A stretch of DNA of 64,000 nucleotides from Charina bottae (taxonomy: Eukaryota; Chordata; Lepidosauria; Squamata; Charinaidae): contig JALMGJ010000017.1 in the NCBI GenBank assembly GCA_023362775.1, positions 22,351,001-22,415,000 on the forward strand, written 5' to 3'. The notes below the pieces were generated by a model. It was not told the DNA's origin, did no database searches, and saw nothing but the letters and a program-made list of their open reading frames with translations. Below are positions 24,985 through 39,902 of the stretch, in pieces (position 1 is the stretch's first letter; each line of letters starts with the position of its first letter). A program made the position numbers and the translations under genes.

Positions 24985-25567
24985 GTTTTTAATGGATGTA
25001 TTGCCATCAGTCCTGAACTCTTTAGATTGTATGAAACAATAAGTGTAAAAGAGAAGTATATATATTGGGATAAATAATATTTAAAAACAATTGTCAAGAA
25101 TTATATTCTTGAAGCTCAAATAATGTATATGTGTCTGATCTCTTTCATTTTGAAATGAAAATACTACCTGTTTATATGTTTTCCATCATTCTTATGAAAA
25201 GTTCATATGATGATAAGATGACTAGGTTAAAATACTGCGCCATGACATGCTGATATTCCACACAGCACCGGAAACCCTACTAAGCTGTTTCCTGTTATAA
25301 AACCTTGGTCAATCTATTCTTCTCTGTGTTGTGTTTTCTCACCTTGGCAAAAGTAAATAGCAGGTCTTTTTGCAGAACATCTACCTTTCTTGTGGCTTAG
25401 AACTCTGGGGATTCTTGTTGCTTCCAAGAGCTAACGAATATATTTGAAGCATCCTGATTTGACTCCTGGTTCAATCAAATGTAGTATGCATCTTTACTTT
25501 TGATATTAGAGAGATAAATTTTAAGGTTTTTTTCCCCTCTTTCTTAACAATTTCTGCTCTTTCGCAG
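24681..25567. other. intron 9 sequence with (TA)n
   Basis: A (TA)n/(TG)n microsatellite of about 70 bases occupies 24912-24982. Nothing else is recognised. Confidence 0.55.
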
Positions 25568-25815
25568 GTAAAGCAGGGAGGACGGGCTGCAGGAATGGCC
25601 ATGCAGGAGCATCAGCAGGAGCTGGCCAAAGTGAACTCAGAACTTCAGAATAAAATCTCATTTTATGAAGAAGAGTTGGTCAGGCGAGAAGCTTCCCATG
25701 TGTTGGAAGTAAAAAATGTGAAAAAGGAGGCACATGATTTAGAAAGCCATCAGCTTGCACTTCAGAAAGAAATCATGATATTAAAAGATAAACTGGATAA
25801 GGCAAAAAGAGAGAA
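25568..25815 (+). CDS. CDC42BPB: CDC42BPB window exon 10: coiled coil
   Basis: The exon encodes [20 protein letters not shown], then [19 protein letters not shown], then [25 protein letters not shown] and [12 protein letters not shown] are diagnostic of MRCK-beta. Acceptor AG is at 25566-25567 and donor GTAAGT at 25816. It ends in phase 2 (AA|G, Lys). Confidence 0.95.
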
Positions 25816-25928
25816 GTAAGTTCTTTGTACAATTTGTTCAAAAAGTATGTGGAATCCAAAAGTAAAGTAAAAGAAAAGGTAGCAGAAGTCTTTGAAATGG
25901 TATTGATGGGATCTTACTTCATTTCTAG

Positions 25929-26034
25929 GCACAGTGAGATGGAAGAAGCTGTGGGAACTCTCAAGGAGAAATATGAACGAGAGAGAACTATGCTGTTTGA
26001 AGATAACAAGAAATTAACAACTGAAAATGAAAAG
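25929..26034 (+). CDS. CDC42BPB: CDC42BPB window exon 11: coiled coil
   Basis: The exon encodes [20 protein letters not shown], then [15 protein letters not shown]. It follows a 113-bp intron. Acceptor AG is at 25927-25928 and donor GTAATT at 26035. The next intron contains the BovB retrotransposon. Confidence 0.94.
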
Positions 26035-26165
26035 GTAATTGAGATTATACAGAATTATTTTTTAATCTCAATTAGTATGTAAATTCAGATTTTTTTTCAG
26101 CTCCTCCTCCCAAAAAATCAGGAAAGTGTAAAAATATTTCTGAACTTCTCATTTTTGGTGTGTGA

Positions 26166-26232
26166 ACATTCATTCATTCATTCATTTGATTTCTATAGCC
26201 GCCCATCTCAATAAGTGACTCTGGGCAGCTAT
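26166..26232 (-). mobile_element. LINE 3' tip next to BovB
   Basis: (ATTC)n followed by TTTCTATAGCCGCCCATCTC and GTGACTCTGGGCAGCT is the L2/CR1-type 3' end. The BovB 3' end begins immediately after it at about 26235. Confidence 0.7.
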
Positions 26233-26234
26233 AT

Positions 26235-29200
26235 TTTGTTGTTGTTGTTGTTCAGTCGTTCAGTCGTGTCCGACTCTTCGTGACCTCATGGACCATAGCA
26301 CGCCAGGCCTTCCTGTCCTCCACTGTCTCTCGGAGTTTACTCAAATTCATGTTCATTACATCGGTGATGCTATCTAACCATCTCATCCTCTGCCGTCCCC
26401 TTCTCCTTTTGCCCTCAGTCTTTCCCAGCATCAGGGTCTTTTCCAGTGAGTCCTCTCTTCGCATTAGGTGGCCAAAGTATTTGAGCTTCAGCTTCAGCAT
26501 CTGTCCTTCCAATGAGCAGTCAGGGTTGATTTCCTTTAGGATTGACTGGTTTGACCTCCTTGCAGTCCAAGGGACTCTCAAGAGTCTTCTCCAGCACCAC
26601 AGCTCGAAAGCATCAATTCTTCGGCGCTCAGCCTTCCTTATGGTCCAACTCTCACAGCCATACATTACTACTGGAAAAACCATAGCTTTAACTATATGGA
26701 CCTTTGTCGGCAAGGTGATGTCTCTGCTTTTTAATATGCTGTCTAGGTTTGCCATAGCTTTCCTTCCAAGGAGCAAGCGTCTTTTAATTTCATGGCTGCA
26801 GTCACCGTCTGCGGTGATCTTGGAGCCCAAGAAAATAAAATCTGTCACTGCTTCCATTTCTTCCCCTTCTATTTGCCAGGAAGTGATGGGACCAAATGCC
26901 ATGATCTGGGTTTTTTTAATGTTGAGTTTCAAGCCAGCTTTTGCACTCTCCTCTTTCACCCTCATCAAGAGGCTCTTTAGTTCCTCTTCACTTTCTGCCA
27001 TTAGGGTGGTATCGTCTGCATATCTGAGGTTGTTGATATTTTTCCCGGCAATCTTAACTCCGGCTTGTGATTCATCCAGCCCGGCATTTCTCATGATGTA
27101 CTCTGCATATAAGTTAAATAAGCAGGGTGATAATATACAGCCTTGTCGTACTCCTTTCCCAATTTTGAACCAGTCGGTTGTTCCATGTCCGGTTCTAACT
27201 GTTGCTTCTTGACCCACATACAGGTTTCTCAGGAGACAGGTAAGGTGGTCTGGTACTCCCATCTCTTTAAGACTTTGCCGCAGTTTGTTGTGGTCCACAC
27301 AATCAAAGGCTTTAGCGTAGTCAATGAAGCAGAAGTAGATGTTTTTCTGGAACTCTCTTGCTTTTTCCATGATCCAGCGAATGTTGGCAATCTGATCTCT
27401 AGTTCCTCTGCCTCTTCGAAACCCAGCTTGCACTTCTGGTAGTTCTCGGTTCACATGCTGCTGAAGCCTAGCTTGTAGGATTTTGAGCATAACCTTGCTG
27501 GCATGTGAAATGAGCGCAATTGTACGGTAGTTTGAACATTCTTTGGCATTGCCTTTCTTTGGAATTGGAACGTAAACTGACCTTTTCCAATCCTGTGGCC
27601 ACTGTTGAGTTTTCCAAATTTGTTGGCATATTGAGTGCAGCACTTTAACAGCAACATCTTTTAGGATTTTAAATAGCTCAGCTGGGATACTGTCTTCTCC
27701 GCTAGCTTTGTTGTTAGTAATGCTTCCTAAGGCCCACTTGACTTCACTCTCTAGGATGTCCGGCTCAAGGTCAGTGACCACACCATCGTATTTATCAGGG
27801 ATATTAAGATCTTTCTTGTATAGTTCTTCTGTGTATTCTTGCCACCTCTTCTTAATCTCTTCTGCTTCTGTTAGGTCCCTGCCCTTTTTGTCCTTTATCA
27901 TGCCCATCTTTGCACAAAACGTTCCCTTGATATCTCCGATTTTCTTGAAGAGATCTCTAGTCTTCCCCATTCTATTGTTTTCCTCGATTTCTTTGCATTG
28001 TTCATTTAAGAAGGCCTTCTTATCTCTCCTTGCTATTCTCTGGAATTCTGCATTCAGTTGTTTATATCTTTCCCTTTCTCCCTTGCCTTTTGCTTCCCTT
28101 CTTTCCTCAGCTATTTGTAAAGCCTCATCAGTCAGCCACTTTGCTTTCTTGCATTTCTTTTTCTTTGGGATGGTTTTAGTTGCTGCCTCCTGTACAATGT
28201 TACGAACCTCCATCCATAGTTCTTCAGGCACTCTGTCTACCAGATCTAATCCTTTAAATCTATTCCTCACTTCCACTGTATATTCATAAGGGATATGATT
28301 TAGGTCATACCTGAGTGGTCTAGTGGTTTTCTCTACATTCTTCAATTTAAGCCTAAATTTTGCAATAAGAAGCTCATGATCTGAGCCACAGTCAGCTCCA
28401 AGTCTTGTTTTTGCTGCTTGTATAGAGCTTCTCCATCTTTGGCTGCAAAGTATATAATCAATCTGATTTCGGTATTGACCATCTGGTGATGTCCATGTGT
28501 AGAGTCGTCTCTTGTGTTGTTGGAAAAGAGTGTTTGCTATGACCAGCGTGTTCTCTTGACAAAACTCTATTAGCCTTTGCCCTGCTTCATTTTGTACTCC
28601 GAGGCCGAACTTGCCTGTTATTCCGGTTATTTTTTGACTTCCTACCTTAGCATTCCAGTCCCCTATGATGAAAAGGACATCTTTTTTTGGTGTTTTTTCT
28701 AGAAGGTGTTGTAGGTCTTCATAGAACCGGTCAACTTCAGCTTCTTTGGCATCAGTGGTTGGGGCATAGACTTGGATCACTGTGATGTTGAATGGTTTGC
28801 CTTGGATTCGAACTGAAAGCATTCTGTCGTTTTTGAGGTTGTACCCCAGTACTGCCTTTCCCACTCTTTTATTGACTATGAGAGCTACTCCATTTCTTCT
28901 AAGGGATTCTTGCCCACAGTAGTATATATAATGGTCTCCTGAATTAAATTCGCCCATTCCTGTCCATTTTAGTTCGCTGATTCCCAATATGTCGATGTTC
29001 AATCTTGTCATCTCATGTTTGACCACATCCAGCTTACCTTGATTCATAGTTCTTACATTCCAGGTTCCTATGCAATATTGTTCTTTACAGCATCGGACTT
29101 TCCTTCCACTTCCAGACACATCCACAACTGAGCGTCCTTTCGGCTTTGGCCCAGCCATTTCACACTTTCTGGAGCTACTCGGAATTGCCCTCCGCTCTTC

Positions 29201-29422
29201 CCCAGTAGCATTTTGGACACCTTCCGACCTGAGGGGCTCATCTTCCGGCGTCATATCTTTTAGCCTTTTGATACTGTCCATGGGTTTTCTTGGCAAGGGT
29301 ACTGGAGTGGTTTGCCATTTCCTCCTCCAGTGGACCACGTTTTGTCAGAACTCTCCATCATGACCTGTTCTTCTTGACCTGACTTCATTGAGTTACGCAA
29401 GCCCCTTCGCCACGACAAGGCA
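26235..29422 (-). mobile_element. RTE-BovB LINE, near full length (~3.2 kb)
   Basis: On the - strand the element runs from a 5' region (TGCCTTGTCGTGGCGAAGGG at about 29422) through one long frame to the 3' end GTCGGACACGACTGAACGAC and an (AAC)n tail. It includes the 5' UTR and so appears not to be 5'-truncated. It lies antisense in intron 11 of CDC42BPB. BovB is the RTE-clade LINE famous for transfer between squamates and ruminants. I could not find convincing target duplications: both flanks are TATA-rich. Confidence 0.93.
26252..29281 (-). CDS. BovB endonuclease/reverse transcriptase, uninterrupted frame
   Basis: From the first ATG (29281-29279) the frame is open for about 1,009 codons to a stop at 26252; the open frame extends 19 codons further upstream without an ATG. 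The order is an N-terminal APE-type endonuclease with GTWNVRTM, SELKWTG, the catalytic block IIGDWNAKVG and SDHELL. The reverse transcriptase follows with SNYRTIALI, QAGFRRGRGTRDQ, FIDYAKAFDCVDH, GVRQGCILSP and the catalytic YADD about 250 residues from the end. The C-terminal part has CESWTIRKAERRRIDAFELW. The length equals the usual BovB protein. No stop or frameshift is seen, so it may still be competent or very recent. Confidence 0.93.
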   Translation of the reverse strand: MDSIKRLKDMTPEDEPLRSEGVQNATGEERRAIPSSSRKCEMAGPKPKGRSVVDVSGSGRKVRCCKEQYCIGTWNVRTMNQGKLDVVKHEMTRLNIDILGISELKWTGMGEFNSGDHYIYYCGQESLRRNGVALIVNKRVGKAVLGYNLKNDRMLSVRIQGKPFNITVIQVYAPTTDAKEAEVDRFYEDLQHLLEKTPKKDVLFIIGDWNAKVGSQKITGITGKFGLGVQNEAGQRLIEFCQENTLVIANTLFQQHKRRLYTWTSPDGQYRNQIDYILCSQRWRSSIQAAKTRLGADCGSDHELLIAKFRLKLKNVEKTTRPLRYDLNHIPYEYTVEVRNRFKGLDLVDRVPEELWMEVRNIVQEAATKTIPKKKKCKKAKWLTDEALQIAEERREAKGKGERERYKQLNAEFQRIARRDKKAFLNEQCKEIEENNRMGKTRDLFKKIGDIKGTFCAKMGMIKDKKGRDLTEAEEIKKRWQEYTEELYKKDLNIPDKYDGVVTDLEPDILESEVKWALGSITNNKASGEDSIPAELFKILKDVAVKVLHSICQQIWKTQQWPQDWKRSVYVPIPKKGNAKECSNYRTIALISHASKVMLKILQARLQQHVNRELPEVQAGFRRGRGTRDQIANIRWIMEKAREFQKNIYFCFIDYAKAFDCVDHNKLRQSLKEMGVPDHLTCLLRNLYVGQEATVRTGHGTTDWFKIGKGVRQGCILSPCLFNLYAEYIMRNAGLDESQAGVKIAGKNINNLRYADDTTLMAESEEELKSLLMRVKEESAKAGLKLNIKKTQIMAFGPITSWQIEGEEMEAVTDFIFLGSKITADGDCSHEIKRRLLLGRKAMANLDSILKSRDITLPTKVHIVKAMVFPVVMYGCESWTIRKAERRRIDAFELWCWRRLLRVPWTARRSNQSILKEINPDCSLEGQMLKLKLKYFGHLMRREDSLEKTLMLGKTEGKRRRGRQRMRWLDSITDVMNMNLSKLRETVEDRKAWRAMVHEVTKSRTRLND

Positions 29423-29633
29423 TATATATACTGTATATATATTCCTATACCAAGTAGAACCTTGATGAATAATTTTGCTTATTCTTTTTCTGAAATATCA
29501 CATATATATGCACTTTGTCTGGTACAGGATTTTCTCTGTTTGGGACACAGTCTGACATGTTGCAAGCAGTTTGCACTTTGTTTGAATGGGCTGTAAGTTG
29601 CATTAAATTACACTTGTGAAAACTACTAATTAA

Positions 29634-33015
<3,382 letters not shown>

Positions 33016-33289
33016 TAATATTAGAAGGTTTTTTCCTATGTAATGATGTATTTTAACATGTATTGAAGTTTTTAAAAATCCTGATACATTCTAGGCAGTG
33101 GCACCTTTCTGATGATGCCCTCAGCAACTGGTATTATATGTATTGTCTTTAGTACTAAAGGTGGTATATCACCATCATGAATTATAACCATGAATAACCC
33201 TTTTCTCTCTAATGGAAATGAAGAATAACTAAAGTTGAAAGGGATTGGGAAGAACCACTCAACAAAGAACAGAGACAGTAAAATATGTG

Positions 33290-34395
33290 GCGTTTGTTTG
33301 TTTATTTGTTTGTTTATTTGTTTGTTTATTTATTTATTAATTTTCTATGACCGCCCATCTCCCCCTCGAGGGACTCTGGGCAGTTCACAGCCACAACAAC
33401 ACCATTAAAATACAATAAAAACAACAATAAAAATATAAATAAAATAAAATCCAAGTGGCAGGTGGTTCTTACAGTGAAGCTACACATATTTAAAATACAG
33501 TATTTGAGGCGGCTCTAAGAAATCAGCCATCCCCAAGCTTGACCACTTTCCTTCTTGCCCCAGGCGAGATCACAGAGCCAAGTTTTTAATTTTTTTCTGA
33601 AGTCAAGGAGTGAAGGGGCCTGTCCTATCTCTGGGGGGAGGATGTTCCATAGGGCAGGTGCCGCTGCAGAGAAGGCTCGCCTCCGAGACCCTGCTAGATG
33701 GAATTCTTTCATAGAGGGGGTCCGCAGCATTAGGTGGGACGGGTCGATTCAATAGGGACAAGACGGTCCCTCAGATAACCTGGACCCGTGCCATGTAGGG
33801 CTTTAAAGGTGATAACCAACACCTTGAATTGGACCCGGAAGCAAACTGGCCCAATGCAGCTCACAGAGCAGAGGTGTTATGTGTGTCGATCTTGGTGCAC
33901 CCAAAACTGCCCGCGCGGCCGCATTCTGCACCAGCTGTAGCTTCTGGATATTCTTCAAGGGTAGCCCCATGTAGAGCGCGTTACAGTAATCTATATGGGA
34001 GACAACCAGGGCATGAGTGACCGAAGGGCCTCTCGGTCAAGGAAAGGGTGTAACTGGCGCACAACATGAAGTTGAGGAAAGGCCCTCCTGGCCATGACTG
34101 CCACCTGCTCTTTGAGCAGGAGTCGTGAGTCCAAGAGGACCCCCAAGTTACGCACCAGGTCTGTCTGGGGCAGTGCAACCCCATCCAGAACTAAAGATGA
34201 CAAATTCCCAGAAACCGAGGGGCCATTAATCCACAGTCTTACCAGGGTTCAGCTAAAGCCTGTTTTTCCCCATCCAGACCCCTACAGCCCCCAGGCACTT
34301 GGACAGGGTGGTCACTGCATCACTTGCTTCATATTGATGATACTTCATCCACATATTGATGATACTTCAGCCCGTGGTGATGGATAATCTCCTAT
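33290..34395 (-). mobile_element. L2/CR1-type LINE, 5'-truncated
   Basis: A (TTTG/TTTA)n tail at 33290-33338 precedes the 3' UTR (ACCGCCCATCTCCCCCTCGA). On the - strand FHLAGSRRRAFSAAAPALWN, LVLDGVALPQTDLVRNLGVL and LRQLHPFLDREAL can be read, with frameshifts. It ends in the YADD region near 34350 and stops 38 bp before the exon 15 acceptor. Confidence 0.85.
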
Positions 34396-34432
34396 GTTTC
34401 ATATGTTCCTGTGTTTCCATTTTATCATTTAG

Positions 34433-34527
34433 CAAACTAAAGGAATCTGAAGCAAAAAATCAGGAACTCTTGGAAGAAGTTGAAGGTTTAAAGAAGAAAC
34501 TGGAGGAAAAATACCGGTCTGATGCAG
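34433..34527 (+). CDS. CDC42BPB: CDC42BPB window exon 15: coiled coil end
   Basis: The exon encodes [20 protein letters not shown], then [11 protein letters not shown]. Acceptor AG is at 34431-34432 and donor GTGATA at 34528. It is separated from exon 16 by only 82 bp. Confidence 0.93.
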
Positions 34528-34609
34528 GTGATAATTTAGCCAACATATAACTTAAAATAGCAGAGTGATTACTGTTGTTTGTTTATATATTTATGTATTT
34601 ATTTTTTAG

Positions 34610-34689
34610 GTCTTAAACTTTCAGATTTCCAAGATTCCATTTTTGAATACTTCAATACCTCTCCTCTTGCACATGATCTGACTTTCAGA
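34610..34689 (+). CDS. CDC42BPB: CDC42BPB window exon 16: post-coil segment
   Basis: The exon encodes [20 protein letters not shown], then AHDLTFR, a strongly conserved MRCK segment. Acceptor AG is at 34608-34609 and donor GTGAGT at 34690. It ends in phase 0 and is followed by a 6.8-kb intron containing a LINE. Confidence 0.94.
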
Positions 34690-35600
34690 GTGAGTATTAA
34701 AATGTGATTACAAACATTTGCCGAAGATTACACGGGGAAATGCATGTTGATTTCGGAAGCAGAGACTATACATAAAAAACATTGCTCTTGTACAATCTTA
34801 CTTTTCAAAATTTATTTTCCTATTCCTACCAATGCTACCATCACTTGCACCTTCCTTAATACGTAACAGTGGCAGGTAGGGTGGTATTGTTCCTAGTGAG
34901 GTTAGATTATTATTTTATTACATGTATTTTTGTTATGCTGTGGTTTGTTGCATTATTTTATATTATTTATTTTTATATAACTTGAATGACAGGAAACAAA
35001 TGAAGAAAAGGTGAAGACAGGATTTAAACTTCTGCATTAGGCTGAAGTATTTCGTATTCTATCATTTCCACTTTGTTTCTTCTTCTACTAATAAGTCAAT
35101 ACTTAGCCTTTCTTCAATATCTTTTCTTTAGTTGTCAGCTTAGTTCTTCCATATCCTTTGCCAAACTGCATTCCCCATTAAAGGGAAAATTCACTTGTAT
35201 CTTCTGGCATTCTTTACCCTTCATTCTCTCACACAGAGGCACATACAGAGTGCTTTCTATGCTACCTCCCATTGTTTGTCTTTCCATTGAGAAAAAAGAA
35301 ACAAAGTATTGTTAAAAGAGATTTAGAATAATGAGACCTACAATTATATTTCAGAAGCTCTGCTAGTCCAAGTACCAGATGGGCATCATAACTTGGCAGT
35401 TGGTTTTGCCTAACAGGAACAAAAATCTCCTTATATTTATATCATTTATATCAAAAAGAAGTGTAATCCATTCTTGATTAATATAGCCACTTAAACTAGT
35501 GAATTCTGCCTTGTTATCTCACATGTAAGAATGCTAAATCCAAAGTGTGCTCATCAGTGTCATTTTTAATATTATTGTAAATGTGATACTAAACTTGGAA
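34690..35600. other. intron 16 sequence, no feature recognised
   Basis: Nothing recognised. Confidence 0.45.
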
Positions 35601-35604
35601 TAGG

Positions 35605-35712
35605 ATGGAGGCAATGACAAACCACTTCTGAAAAACCTTGCCAAGAAAACTGCAGGGACTTGTCCAGGAAGTCTCCGAGAATCGGACACGATTGAATGGA
35701 TTAAAAAAAACT
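35605..35712 (+). mobile_element. SINE 3' half
   Basis: GGCAATGACAAACCACTTCT, CTTGCCAAGAAAACTGCAGG, GTCTCCGAGAATCGGACACG and ATTGAATGG are the conserved 3' body and BovB/RTE-like tail of reptile SINEs. The head is missing. Confidence 0.6.
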
Positions 35713-36164
35713 TGGAATGAATCTGTTGGTTAGAAATGAGATGGAAAAGGCCATTTCACATAAGCTAAAGAAAAATATGTCAATATTTGCCATTTTGAGG
35801 ATCATCTTATCCATCTTTTGACAGCCAAATGCCCAGGAAAAGTCACAGGTTGGATGAGAGTAGCCATGCCCTACTGTTTGTATCATAACAGTAGTGGCTG
35901 CTTGTAAAATTGGGGCCACAACTTAAGCCTTTCACAGAATGGTTGATTTGAACTTCAGGAGCACATGACGGGGGCCTTTACAGATAAACCACATTTCCCC
36001 TGAGATCACTATAGAAAAGTATCATATGGAATTAATAATGTTAAGTGCAACACTCTTGATCTCACTGAATTTGGGGGCTCATTCTATAAAACATGCAAAG
36101 TTGATATTGTAAATAAAATAATATGTGAAAATAATATACAAGAAGATTTATTTTTCATATGTAT

Positions 36165-36535
36165 TATTATTTCTTGAATTTATATCACCGCCCCATCTCC
36201 CCCAAAGGGGACTCTGGGCGGTTTACAACAAATCAAACAATTAAAATAACATAAAATATAGTCAGCATTAATATAGTTAATTAAAATAAATATAAAATCC
36301 AAGAGGTGACAAACTTGTGTTTAAAAGGGCTCTATGGCACCAGCCATCCCCAACTGTTACCCACCCCCCTTCCCAGGCGAGGCGGCAGAACCAGGTCTTT
36401 AAGTTCTTCCTGAAGGCCGGGAGCGATGGGACCTGCCTCACTTCTGGGGGTAGAATGTTCCAAAGGGCGGGCGCCACCGCAGAGAAGGCCCGCCTTCTAG
36501 ACCCCGCCAGGTGAAATTCCCTTACCGACGGGAAT
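36165..36535 (-). mobile_element. L2/CR1-type LINE 3' end fragment
   Basis: TATCACCGCCCCATCTCCCC and the block encoding APALWNILPPEVRQVPSLPA on the - strand identify the 3' end of the LINE. About 370 bp remain. Confidence 0.8.
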
Positions 36536-36539
36536 ATTG

Positions 36540-37660
36540 ATTACACCTCAACAGCATTTGTACATGGCTTCCCTCATTTCCTTTCCAAAATGTATGCTAG
36601 CTGCTGAGAAAAAGACAAATAGGTTTTATGTCTTTGAATGAATAAAGCAAGAACTTTTACTGCTTGCTTTTCACAGAATGTAGATGTTGGTTTCTAGCTG
36701 CTGTAAAACAGATGCTGCTCTCCATGCATTCTGCACCCTTTGAAAACAAACTAGGTACAAGCAAGGTCAAGTTATCTACAGCTAGAAATAAAATATCTTT
36801 CCTACATAGTTAAATGCCTTAAATGACAGAGACTGCACTTTTAATGAAAATCAAGCTTTATTCTTCACCAGATATTTCTTTAGGACATGTTTGTTTATGT
36901 ATATGTACATTTTCTTTTAAACATGTATTCAGGGTAGCTTCCAAGTCTGATAGTACAAACCAAACAAAAATGAGTATGAGGCTGGCAACAACTTTTGAAG
37001 TCTATTCAGTGGATCAGACTTGCTTTATTCACTTAAATCTGTATTTAATTTGCTATATTTAATATGATTGGCATATTCATAGCATCTCCAGTTCAACTTT
37101 ATTGAAATCCAAAGTTGCAGCCTGCATAGCCTCTTCCACTAAGATCGCTGTCTTCTCTGTCAGCGAAGCCAGGGTTTTCAGAGATCCTTTGCCCAGAAAT
37201 TCTTACTATTGCCATTGTTCCAGAGAAATGACGTAATTCTCCACCTGGTCTGATCTTTGAGAAGAAGATGATTATGTCTCAAATACCTCTTTGCTTTACT
37301 CACCACCTTCTTCTTCATTGTTGCATTATGCTGAGGCTGGGAACCAAGAATTCAGCTTTCCTGAAAGTCTGTTTCAGTAGCAAACAGATTGGTATGATGG
37401 TACAGTCTTACATCTCATGTTACAGATATGGCAATGGTGCATTTGGCATTCCACATTCTTCCTGGAAATCCCTCATGCCTTAAAGTTACAATGTCCTCAC
37501 TGACTACCTCAGCTGTACTTGGTTGTGTGCCTATGAATCTTGCATCCTTTGGCTCTGCTTATCAAATCTCAGTGAGGCTTCTCTAAGATCAGTATTTTTG
37601 AATTGCAGGAAAACTGGCAATGCCTAATCTGCAGCATGTGTAAGACAGTTGCCCAGTGGT
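36540..37660. other. intron 16 sequence, no feature recognised
   Basis: No supported feature. Confidence 0.45.
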
Positions 37661-37669
37661 TTTGTGTTG

Positions 37670-39848
37670 GAATGGGGGGTCTCTTTTGTGCCTGGAGGAA
37701 GACAAAGACCGAACCCGACCGAACACAAGCTAGAGCCGCAGTTAAGGCCTACCTTGTGGCGGTAAGAGTGGCGAAACGACAGTATTTCTCCACTCTTATT
37801 GCATCCGCAGAATGCCGCCCGGCAGCCCTGTTTAGAATCACCCGGTCACTTCTAGGAAAAAGGGATCTAGAAATCCATCTACACGGCCGTGCCGAGGAGT
37901 TTTCTGAGCATCTGCAGGATAAAATCGCTCGGATTCGTTCCAAGTTGTACTCCAAGCGTGAGACAGAGTCTGGTGAGATACCTGGGGGACGTACTTACCC
38001 TGTTATCTGGGAACAGTTTGATCCTGTTGGACCTGAGGAAGTGGATAGGATCCTCCGGACTGTTAACGCCACCACCTGCTTATTAGATCCATGTCCCTCC
38101 TGGCTGGTGAAAGCAGCCTGGGAGGTGACGTGGTTGGGTCCAGTCGATTGTAAATACATCCTTGAGAGAGGGGGTGTTCCTGAATGCCTTTAAGGAGGCA
38201 CTGGTGCGCCCCCTCCTCAAGAAACCATCGCTGGACCCTACTATACTAGACAATTTTCGTCCAGTCTTCCACCTCCCCTTTTTGGGGAAGGTGGTTGAGA
38301 AAGTGGTGGCGTTGCAGCTCCAGAGGATCTTGGATGAAACAGATTATCTAGACCCCTTTCAGTCAGGTTTCAGGCCCGGATATGGGACGGAAACGGCATT
38401 GGTTGCACTTATGGATGATCTCTGGCGGGAGCGGGATGGGGGCAGTGCATCCATCCTTGCTCTCCTTGACCTCTCAGCGGCCTTCGATACCATCGACCAC
38501 GGTATCCTTTTGGGTTGGCTCAGGGAGTTGGGGGTGGGTGGCGTGGTTCTGCGCTGGTTCACCTCCTTCCTCCAGGGCCGGTCCCAATCAGTGTTGATAG
38601 GGAGCGAGAGATCTGGCCCACGGCCCCTCCTTTGTGGGGTGCCGCAGGGTTCAGTACTCTTGCCGCTCCTTTTTAAAATCTACATGAAGCCACTGGGTGA
38701 AATCATCCGTCACCACGGGGTGAGGTATCACCAGTATGCTGATGATACCCAGTTATACATCTCCATCCCAGGTGAAGTAAGTGATGCTGTGACCACCCTC
38801 TCTAGGTGCCTGGGGGCTGTGGGGGCCTGGATGGGGAACAACAGGCTTCAGCTGAACCCTGGTAAGACGGAGTGGCTGTGGATTAATGGCCCCTCAGTAT
38901 CTAGGAATTTGTCATCTCTGGTTCTGGATGGGGCTGCACTACCCCACTCAGACCTGGTGCGTAACCTAGGGGTTCTCTTGGACTCACGACTCCTGCTCAA
39001 AGAGCAGGTGGCAGTCGTGGCCAGGAGAGCCTTTGCCCAACTTCGTGTGGTGCAACAGTTACGCCCTTTCCTAGACCAAGAGGCCCTTCAAACAGTCACT
39101 CATGCCCTAGTTATCTCACATGTAGACTACTGTAATGCGCTCTACATGGGGCTACCCTTGAAGAATATCCGGAAGCTACAACTGATCCAGAATGCATCCG
39201 CACGGTAAATTTTAGGTGCACCAAGATCAGCACATATAACACTGCTGCTCCGCGAGCTGCACTGGGTTCCAGTTTGCTTCCGGGTCCAATTCAAGGTGTT
39301 GGTTATCACCTTTAAAGCCCTACATGGCATGGGACTAGGCTATCTGAGGGACCGTCTTGTCCCTATTGAATCGACCCGTCCTACCCGGTCATGCAGAGAG
39401 GGCATGTTACGGACCCCATCTTTAAAAGAATTCCACCTAGCTGGGTCTCGGTAGCGTGCCTTCTCTGCAGTAGCCCCGCCCTCTGGAACATCCTTCCCCC
39501 AGGGGTGAGACAGACCCCCTCACTCCTGGATTTCAGGAAAAAACTGAAAACCTGGTTTTGCCACCAAGCCTGGGACAGGAGGGGAAATAGTCATTCCTGG
39601 GGATGGCTAGCACCCTAGAATGGATTGAGAATGGCCCTTGCGCTCAGGATTTGAGGAAAAACTGTAGCCATCTGGATTTCATTTCATTTTATTCTATTTA
39701 TATCCTTTAATAATTATAATGATATTATATATTTATTTCACTTCCATTAGGATTTGTTTTGTATTTTAACTCCGGTTTTGTTGTAAACCGCCCAGAGTTC
39801 CCTCTTTGGGGGAAGATGGGCGGTAATATAAATTAAATAAATAAAGGA
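37670..39848 (+). mobile_element. L2/CR1-type LINE with long open RT frame
   Basis: The open stretch 38162-39208 covers most of the reverse transcriptase: LDNFRPVFHLPFLGKVVEKV, QSGFRPGYGTETALVALMDD, LDLSAAFDTIDHGILL, GVPQGSVL, then YADDTQLYISIPGEVSDAVT, LQLNPGKTEWLWINGPSVS and DYCNALYMGLPL. A frameshift near 38160 separates it from an upstream 196-codon piece (37603-38193), and a stop at 39206 and others break the 3' part. It ends GTAAACCGCCCAGAG ... GGGCGGTAATATAAATTAAA. It is the best-preserved RT of this family here and runs in the gene's direction. Confidence 0.88.
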
Positions 39849-39902
39849 ACTTACATCTATTTTCACTAATAGCTTATTTAAGGACCATCTACATATTTTG
39901 GT

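Noticed and set aside
26280..28289. Long + strand frames across the BovB region
   Set aside because: They are antisense shadows of the uninterrupted BovB frame.
26225..29430. Target-site duplication for the large BovB copy
   Set aside because: Both flanks are TATA-rich. Candidate matches of 5-6 bases are not distinguishable from chance.
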